A stretch of DNA of 50,294 nt from Legionella sp. (GTDB lineage Bacteria; Pseudomonadota; Gammaproteobacteria; Legionellales; Legionellaceae), in contig JARLJR010000104.1 in assembly GCA_031291095.1 (NCBI GenBank), positions 1 through 50,294 on the forward strand. Reading direction: 5' to 3'. Each line of letters opens with the position of its first letter. Position 1 is the first letter of the stretch. Positions 44,053 through 50,294 of the stretch are shown here, one piece after another. Both the position numbers and the translations under genes were made by a program. The notes under the pieces were generated by a model. The model worked only from the letters and a program-made list of their open reading frames with translations. It had not been told where the DNA came from and did no database searches.

Positions 44053-45636
44053 ATGACCCTAATCGATCCATTAAATATTTCTTCAGAACACTCAAAAAAG
44101 CTAGCGCAATTTTTTAATACGCAAGCATCAAATATTGGTGTCTGGAAAGAGGGACAACCTTATACATTCGAAGATGGGACTCAATTTCAATTTACTTCGG
44201 ATGTTGTAAGACGCCATCGTAAAGAAGGTAAAAGTGGCTATCGATACGAATTTATTAGTGATCGCCTGCTCGGAAAAGGAAATTTTGGCGAAGTTTATGA
44301 AATAGAAGGCACCTTAGTTGTTGATTCTGATGAGGTCCAGTTTAAGCCTCATGGACTAAATGGTAAAACGCGTGCGGTGAAAATTCAAAAACACCATGCA
44401 GAAAATCCTATTGATGCGGTATTTAAAGAATATAATTTGTCTAAAGAAGCAAGCCATTTAGGAGTAAAATTACCTACAACAGCTGAGGGAACGACTAGCT
44501 ATACAGTAATGAAAAAGCTAAAAGGGAAAGAATTATTTGATATCATCTCTGATGATCTTAGTGGTATCAGCCCTTTAACTTTAGAACAACGAGTTAAACT
44601 AACGCAACTATTATTAAAAGCATTAAAAGAGCAAATAACAGATAACGGAATTATTCATCGCGATATTAAGGGAGAAAATATTTTAGTAGATTTAGAGTCT
44701 AAATCGATGCAAGTGAACTTTTTGGATTTTGGTTTAAGCGTAAAGGCTAATGCGCTTGATGGTAAGTGTTGTGGAACACCAGCTTATGCTTCTCCAGAAA
44801 TGTTTTTAAATGGCAAACAGACCACAAAAGCTGATGTTTTTTCTTTGGGTAGAGTCTTAGCGCTTATCTGGCATGTTAATCCAGGCAGCTACAAATTTTC
44901 CTCTCTACATGATTATAGAAATAATGCTATGCATGTAAATTTAGATTCATTATTTTTAGGTTTAAATGATCTAGATTCTCATAATCAACAAATTATTCGT
45001 TCGATGCTGGAAGGAATGGTGTGTGCTGATATAGACTCACGATTTACAATTGAACGGGCCATTGCTTTATTTGCTCAAGTAAACCTAGGTAATCAAATTA
45101 CAAATAGTAAGCAATCAGCAGGCAAAAAGCCCATTGCTGCTGCATTCGATTTGCCCCCCAACAGTAATACCAAGGCGCTTTTAGATGAAGAGCCAGTTTT
45201 TATTCAAAAAAATCTAATCAAAATCAGAGAACAAGTGGAACAACTTTCTTTGCCTAAAAATCAATCTGATTTAAATCTTGAACAAAAACAAAAAATAAAT
45301 GGGTTAGTGCAGAATTTAAATAGTAAAATTGATATGTTATCTGAATCAGTTTCTCAAAAAATGATGCGGGATTTTTCTAAACAAGTTAGAGAGGCTCAGC
45401 AACTTATTAGAGAAAACAAAGGTACATTTGAGCATCACAAAGCAGGGTATATTTTGGCTAACATCGGCCTTGGTTTACTAACTATAGGGTTAGCTCATTT
45501 GGCATTAGCCGTGTATTCTCTTGCTACTAGTAAAAATGCGTTTGGGTTTTTTAGCGAAATAAAAACAACCAAAAATAGCGCATTGTTTGATGAAATTGAT
45601 GAGTCTTTTGAAAATCTAAATAAAAATGAGCCCTAA
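44053..45636 (+). CDS. LegK-like eukaryotic-type Ser/Thr protein kinase with C-terminal membrane segment
   Basis: A 527-residue protein. The kinase domain spans about 70-345: Gly loop GKGNFGEV (74-81), ATP Lys110 in RAVKIQ, catalytic loop IHRDIKGEN with Asp204, metal-binding DFG (225-227), GTPAYASPE (241-249). All essential residues are present, so it should be active. Residues ~380-455 are coiled-coil-prone, and a hydrophobic segment at about 465-490 suggests membrane anchoring. The architecture matches Legionella LegK-type Dot/Icm effector kinases that phosphorylate host proteins. Assignment to a particular LegK is not possible by eye. The PmrA-like box upstream fits effector regulation. 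Confidence 0.88.
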   Translation: MTLIDPLNISSEHSKKLAQFFNTQASNIGVWKEGQPYTFEDGTQFQFTSDVVRRHRKEGKSGYRYEFISDRLLGKGNFGEVYEIEGTLVVDSDEVQFKPHGLNGKTRAVKIQKHHAENPIDAVFKEYNLSKEASHLGVKLPTTAEGTTSYTVMKKLKGKELFDIISDDLSGISPLTLEQRVKLTQLLLKALKEQITDNGIIHRDIKGENILVDLESKSMQVNFLDFGLSVKANALDGKCCGTPAYASPEMFLNGKQTTKADVFSLGRVLALIWHVNPGSYKFSSLHDYRNNAMHVNLDSLFLGLNDLDSHNQQIIRSMLEGMVCADIDSRFTIERAIALFAQVNLGNQITNSKQSAGKKPIAAAFDLPPNSNTKALLDEEPVFIQKNLIKIREQVEQLSLPKNQSDLNLEQKQKINGLVQNLNSKIDMLSESVSQKMMRDFSKQVREAQQLIRENKGTFEHHKAGYILANIGLGLLTIGLAHLALAVYSLATSKNAFGFFSEIKTTKNSALFDEIDESFENLNKNEP

Positions 45637-45787
45637 AATAGAATAAATTTTTGGGTCAGAACGCAAGTTTCGGGATGCTAGGTCTATGTTCCTGCCTAAA
45701 AAATAAATGTGGTTTAATTCGCATTTGCCCTTTTCTGTAATTTACCCCACTTATTTAAGACTGATTACCCCTTCGGCTGGTCTGCTT

Positions 45788-45860
45788 GTAGGCTGAGCTG
45801 TCAAGCCCAGCATTGGACGTGGCACAAACTGTATTTGCTGGGCTTTTCAGCCCAGCCTAC
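45788..45860. repeat. Long palindromic hairpin element
   Basis: GTAGGCTGAGCTGTCAAGCC and CAGCA (45788-45812) pair with 45836-45860; the 25-nt arms match at 22 positions around a 23-nt loop. Each arm is itself partly self-complementary (GCTGGGCT...AGCCCAGC), allowing a cruciform. It lies between the kinase and the convergent GMC gene. It resembles short palindromic intergenic repeats widespread in bacterial genomes. Confidence 0.65.
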
Positions 45861-45916
45861 GTCTTACTCTATAATTTATCCTTAAGTAAGTGCCATTAGG
45901 GCTTGCCCCCTCGATA

Positions 45917-47440
45917 TCAAAAACGCAAATCCCTGGATGTCAGGTTAGCATGAGCATCATCAATATTAGGAAGTATCTTAGCATTATAAGAAGAGGCAAT
46001 AACTTTCGCCGCTTGAATCCCTAGTGCACACGCAGCAATTTGTGGATTTCCAGATACAGGGCTAGGAATGATTGATGAATCTGCAATACGTAATTTGTTG
46101 ATGCCGATAACATTAAAATCCTTATTGGTTACATGACCAATTTTACAGGTACCACCCGGATGATGATTGGTAATAGCAGTTTCTTTTATATACTCCATTA
46201 ACTCATCATCAGTATGGTGGTTTCCTGCTGGAAGGATCCGTTTACCATATAAATCTGCTGGTAAAATATCCATAAACCCCATAGCAATTTTTAATGCGTT
46301 CAATAGTTGGGAAAAATCCGACGAATCAGAGCCGCATTTAGGATCAATGAAAACGCGTTGATTATCTAAAGATACGACGCCACGGCTTTTGGGATGTAAT
46401 ACGATAATACATAGTACGAAAGAATAGGGAGGGATATTGCCCCATCCGTCCTTAATGGGATAGGTTTGCAACTGAAACTCCGGTTGTCGATTATTATCAA
46501 TCGGCTTAAAATTCAATTCGGAGTCAAAGTTAAAATTATCATATCTAAAAAAACCAGTTAAATTCATAATTTGATTAACCACTAAATCAAAAGCTTCTTT
46601 TTTTAAAGAACAAACAGAATAGATCATCAGTTGGTCATGTAAATTTTTACCAACAGGCAAATCTTTCAGCACGAATATATCGTTATTTGTCAAAGTATCT
46701 CTGGGACCTATACCTGATTTTAATAAGATTTGTGGCGTATAAATTGCACCAGCACACAAGATTACTTCACATTTTGCATGAAATACTTCTTCACGCCCAT
46801 TAATTAACACACGAACTCCCTGAACGTTATTCTTTTCATCTATGATTAATTTTTGTACTAATGCATTGTTAATAATCGCGACATTTTGACCTATCAATTC
46901 GCTCACAAAAACAGAATAAGGATCTAGCCTCTCTCCCTTATCTGAAATATTAAGTCTTGGATAAGACAATTTTTCACTAGCCTCACCATCCTCTAAGTAA
47001 TTATTAGTATAAAGAAAGCCTTTCTTTAAAAAAGCGTCCATGGTATGTTTTGATGGCTCATTATGAGTGAAAATATCGGTGGGCTTTAATTTGCTGCATA
47101 CCTCATTAATACTTGATTTATTCACATGCTTCATTAGTTCATCGTGAGGATGTGGTTTAACACAAACCATACCATTAATTGATCCGCTGCCTCCATTAAT
47201 ACGACCAGATAAATAAGGCATTTCTCTATTGTTAAATAATGCTTGGGGAATAGAATTTATATTCCAGCCAAAAGCGTCATAAGTTTCCATTGCTCGCGTA
47301 AAATCACGAACACGCTGATCTTCGTTTGAACCCCCAGCTTCGAGAATAAGTATTGATTTATCAGGGCATAATTCATGTAGCTTATTGACTAGTGCACAGC
47401 TTGAGCTCCCACTACCGACAACAATAAAATCGTAACTCAT
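45917..47440 (-). CDS. GMC family oxidoreductase
   Basis: A 507-residue FAD-dependent oxidoreductase of the glucose-methanol-choline family. ADP-binding VVGSGSSSCALVNKL (about 7-21), GGSGSINGMV near 84-93, GMC signature 2 GAIYTPQILLKSGIG, C-terminal catalytic NHHPGGTCKIG and ADSSIIPSPVSGNP. It is most like choline dehydrogenase/alcohol oxidase-type enzymes; the substrate is unknown. Monocistronic and convergent with the kinase. Confidence 0.9.
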   Translation of the reverse strand: MSYDFIVVGSGSSSCALVNKLHELCPDKSILILEAGGSNEDQRVRDFTRAMETYDAFGWNINSIPQALFNNREMPYLSGRINGGSGSINGMVCVKPHPHDELMKHVNKSSINEVCSKLKPTDIFTHNEPSKHTMDAFLKKGFLYTNNYLEDGEASEKLSYPRLNISDKGERLDPYSVFVSELIGQNVAIINNALVQKLIIDEKNNVQGVRVLINGREEVFHAKCEVILCAGAIYTPQILLKSGIGPRDTLTNNDIFVLKDLPVGKNLHDQLMIYSVCSLKKEAFDLVVNQIMNLTGFFRYDNFNFDSELNFKPIDNNRQPEFQLQTYPIKDGWGNIPPYSFVLCIIVLHPKSRGVVSLDNQRVFIDPKCGSDSSDFSQLLNALKIAMGFMDILPADLYGKRILPAGNHHTDDELMEYIKETAITNHHPGGTCKIGHVTNKDFNVIGINKLRIADSSIIPSPVSGNPQIAACALGIQAAKVIASSYNAKILPNIDDAHANLTSRDLRF

Positions 47441-47683
47441 AACTAAATTCCTTCTAGTTTGATACTGTATTGTTCTATCTACTAACAGAATAGTCCCATT
47501 TTTCCAAAATTAGTATGGTTGATCTCTTACTAAAATCAAATCATCAGCGCATGCAACAGGCCAGACCCAAGATATGCGAAACGATGAAAGTCAGTAGGTC
47601 GATATTCTACCGGTGTATAAATGAATAATCCCACAAATAATATCCTATAATTAATTAACATATTATGCAGATGGTTAATATCT

Positions 47684-49264
47684 ATGCCAAGGCCAACACG
47701 AGTTGAAATTAAAGAGAGAATGGGAAAAGGTAATGTGCCTGGTGTTTCGATTGCCTATCTTGATTTAAATAAATCTAAGCCTATTGATCCGGTAGTCATA
47801 GGCACAACAGATGTGCATGCTGATAGGCCACATGTACTAATAGAGGAAAATACTGTGTTTGGAGCAGCTTCTCTCAGTAAGCCCGTATTCTCTTATTTGG
47901 TTCTTAAGCTAATCGCGGATAAGAAATTATTAACACCAGATGGGAAAGCTTTTGATTTAGATAGCCCTATTTCTAAAATTCTTCCGATAGATGAATTTTA
48001 TGGTAAAGAGATCAGCAGCGAGTCTTCTTTAGAAGCAAAAAAGATAACGCCCCGCATGGTATTATCTCATACAACAGGTATACCTATTAATGGTGCTCCC
48101 AGAGTAGATTTTGAACCAGGAACCCAATATGCCTATGGAAATACAGCTTTATATTATTTGCAAAAAGCCATTGAAAAACAAACTGGAAAATTGCTTAAAA
48201 CACTTGCAGAAGACGAAATATTCATTCCTCTGGGAATGGGCCTTAGTAGCTTCTTACCCCCAGCTAAAAGTGGTTTGATTCCACATGCTGCTAACAGTTT
48301 GCACACAACAGCCAGCGATTATGCTCGTTTTGCCGCAGCGTGGATGCAAGAAAAAGATTGTAGTTTAGTAAAAATGTCTGATGTGCCAACTGCCGAAAAT
48401 CAAAAAGATTCAGCAAGTTCATGCTATATTCTTACTGAAACAGGTTTTTACTATAATAACAAGTCGAAAGGAATCGTCCAAGAAATAGATTTAGATGAAG
48501 CTGGTTTTAAGCTTGCAGAGCTACACGATTCATTCTCTCACGTAACGGATGCTAGGCCAATTGAAAGGTTGTCAGATAAAGCACTTTCACAGATAACCAC
48601 AATTACTGGTCATACCAACCCATTGCAGGAAGCATTCAGACCGGCCATATCACTGACTGAGGACCAATGGGCTATAGACATGGGCGTTGCAGAGGAAGAT
48701 AGACAACACCTTGCATGGGGATTGGGTTTGGGTCTGCAACTCGATGACACAGGTGAAGTTACGACTGCCTTTCATTCAGGAGATATGAATCAATGGCGTG
48801 GATGGGTAGCAATGGATGTGAAGGAAAAATCAGCAGTTATCTATTTTGCGAATGGGGACGATGCTAAAAATGGTTCTGGGCACGGGTATGGACACGTTCT
48901 AGCTGATGTAATTGTATCTCCAGAAGTTAAATTAACACATGGTCTTAACTGGTTTTTTCAAAAATTTGGAGTTTCCAGAGATGTTCAGCCTGGATGGAAA
49001 GCAAAAGAGGAAAGGGATACTGCTCTAATTGATACTTATGTAGAATCTTGCCTTGTTTCGCCACCGAAACCATTGAAAGAAACAAGAGAGCCAGCCTCAT
49101 TAGAGGCTGCTCGAGAAAAAATGCAGCAGTATAGGAGTACTTTAGAAGATACGAAGCGTAGAGAGCCAGGGGCTACGATAGCTGTTGAGGGAGATGTGGT
49201 AGTGGATAATCATAAATCACCCTCCCCTTTTCAAATTACGCCAAAACCTTTCAATGGGGAATGA
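47684..49264 (+). CDS. Serine beta-lactamase-like hydrolase with C-terminal extension
   Basis: A 526-residue protein of the class C beta-lactamase/PBP-like family (PF00144). SxxK motif SLSK (Ser63, Lys66), YxN motif YGN (Tyr151-Asn153), LSHTTGIP, and a late HSG (FHSGDMNQW) in the KTG position. There is no signal peptide, unlike periplasmic relatives, and ~100 extra residues at the C-terminus are polar and charged (REPASLEAAREKMQQYR... ending PKPFNGE). A cytosolic or translocated esterase/peptidase, as in LACTB-like proteins, is more likely than antibiotic resistance. The start at 47684 has a poor ribosome-binding site. Confidence 0.82.
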   Translation: MPRPTRVEIKERMGKGNVPGVSIAYLDLNKSKPIDPVVIGTTDVHADRPHVLIEENTVFGAASLSKPVFSYLVLKLIADKKLLTPDGKAFDLDSPISKILPIDEFYGKEISSESSLEAKKITPRMVLSHTTGIPINGAPRVDFEPGTQYAYGNTALYYLQKAIEKQTGKLLKTLAEDEIFIPLGMGLSSFLPPAKSGLIPHAANSLHTTASDYARFAAAWMQEKDCSLVKMSDVPTAENQKDSASSCYILTETGFYYNNKSKGIVQEIDLDEAGFKLAELHDSFSHVTDARPIERLSDKALSQITTITGHTNPLQEAFRPAISLTEDQWAIDMGVAEEDRQHLAWGLGLGLQLDDTGEVTTAFHSGDMNQWRGWVAMDVKEKSAVIYFANGDDAKNGSGHGYGHVLADVIVSPEVKLTHGLNWFFQKFGVSRDVQPGWKAKEERDTALIDTYVESCLVSPPKPLKETREPASLEAAREKMQQYRSTLEDTKRREPGATIAVEGDVVVDNHKSPSPFQITPKPFNGE

Positions 49265-49534
49265 GTTATATGCTTGATAAGCAAGTAAATAACAAGAAAA
49301 ATACTAATTGCTTTTTTTGCATGTCTTGTTTTTATAAAGCTTAGTTCTTCTTGGGTTAGGTCAACAGCATCCATTATTATCATCATATTTTACTCATTAA
49401 GTCAGTTCCTAGAATAAACGACAATTGCCTCATAAATTTTTGATTGTAAGCTACCTGAATTCGATACTAAGGTTAACCCCATATTTAAAGTCGGAACAGA
49501 TGATAATAGAATAAGTTTAAATGTATAATCAGGG

Positions 49535-50059
49535 ATGATTGGGATGCAAACAAAGGGAAAACTTAGTTCCGTTATATTCATATTCTCACTAACTCTTCCA
49601 GCATATGCCGAAATTATTGTCGGACCAGGCGCTGTTACTGGTCCAGTAAATGTAAACATCGAAGGAACCACGATTGTAGGTAGCACGACAGTGACCTCGG
49701 GCGGCGCAACAAACGGCACTAATGTTACAGGCTTCCTTCTTACTTTAGATTCTCTCCTTGGGCCTTCTCCAGGAACAATTATTATACAAACATTAAATGG
49801 AAATGCTCTAAATGCCAATGGGGGAAACATATCTGCATCAAACAATGTCACTCTTCTCACTCAAAATGGACATGCTGTTTTAGCGAATAACAGTAGCAGT
49901 ACAGTAAATTTAAACGGTACGTTTATTCAAACTACAGGCACAGGGGCAGGAATAGGTGCTATTGGAGGAACTGTCAATGCTACTGGAGTTACTATAAATA
50001 ATTTAGGTAATTCAACGCCTACAGTATCAGCAGGCCATGGAGCAATGGCACTACCTTAA
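49535..50059 (+). pseudogene. Autotransporter gene truncated by an IS element (5' part)
   Basis: The signal peptide (MQTKGKLSSVIFIFSLTLPA) leads into IIVGPGAVTGPVNVNIEGTT and Gly/Asn/Thr-rich repeats, the same opening as the full autotransporter at 24397-27516. The frame ends 525 bp in, at GHGAMALP-stop, exactly where transposase-bearing DNA begins. The remaining passenger and barrel are missing from the window and may lie beyond the insertion. The first Met (49535) or Met4 (49544) may be the start. Confidence 0.8.
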
Positions 50060-50294
50060 GCAGCTAGTGCCTCTTTTTCTATCATTTTAATTATTTTATT
50101 AGCTTTTTTCTGTAGCTTAATTTGCTCTGTTTTTCTTGATTTTTTTAGAACAGCAAAGGTTTTTGGCCTACATCTCACAGCACGAGGTTCATGTCGTCCA
50201 GGCCTGTTCCCTACTTTCTTTGTAGCAATGAGTTTTAGAAGTTGGTTATAGAGTAACCGCCATTTGTTCGTGCTCACACAAGAGAGCAAAAGGG
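50056..50294 (-). mobile_element. IS4-family transposase, C-terminal part (right edge)
   Basis: The minus-strand frame is open to the window edge and contains LYNQLLKLIATKKVGNRPGR, then HEPRAVRCRPK, the conserved C-terminal block of IS4-type transposases (VGNRPGRxEPRxxKRRPK). It ends LAA-stop at 50056-50058. The element's left boundary is close to 50050, inside the autotransporter gene. Intactness cannot be judged from this window. Confidence 0.8.

Noticed and set aside
49402-49860. 152-codon minus-strand ORF opposite the truncated autotransporter
   Set aside because: Mirror frame of repetitive Gly/Thr/Asn-rich coding DNA; the plus strand has a signal peptide and family match.

Overview
The window looks like a chromosomal stretch of a Legionella or close relative. 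This is inferred from AT-rich DNA, several large orphan helical proteins typical of Dot/Icm effector candidates, a eukaryotic-type Ser/Thr kinase with a C-terminal membrane segment, a TPR-type protein ending in a host-type CAAX box, and polymorphic autotransporters. There is no rRNA, tRNA or CRISPR array to settle the species, and no effector status has been tested.

Layout. 1-13 kb is decayed accessory DNA: a transposase tail, a secreted Lcl_C/DUF1566-like protein, a gene broken by two in-frame stops, a GGDEF remnant, a large coiled-coil protein, a partial copy of an MFS gene, a C80-like cysteine-protease-fold protein, the intact MFS transporter, a 2OG-Fe(II) oxygenase coupled to an Ada-type metal-binding protein, an autotransporter tail remnant and a CHASE4-adenylate cyclase. 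13-24 kb holds a GNAT, a TPR protein, a tight three-gene operon (117-aa protein, divergent RtcB-like RNA ligase, radical SAM enzyme), an RlpA-like lipoprotein, the CAAX protein, a phosphoesterase/lipid-kinase pair and a probably acquired exported amidohydrolase. 24-34 kb holds a full autotransporter, two large effector candidates (one apparently shortened by a stop codon) and a secreted lipase. 34-50 kb holds an SDR, an AI-2E-type permease, another large helical protein, a type II NADH dehydrogenase, an orphan, a LegK-like kinase with a PmrA-like box, a GMC oxidoreductase, a serine beta-lactamase-like hydrolase, and an autotransporter gene cut by an IS4-type element.

The most striking locus is 15189-17860. 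The middle protein has the length and residue spacing of RtcB and keeps all six metal-binding/guanylylation positions, while the motifs around them are lost. It is translationally coupled to a radical SAM enzyme and preceded by a small orphan protein. A recurring small hairpin (TACCGTA...TACGGTA) occurs five times, mostly just downstream of genes, and a ~100-bp repeat carrying it occurs twice. Most other unusual features are gene decay: at least nine remnants are visible.
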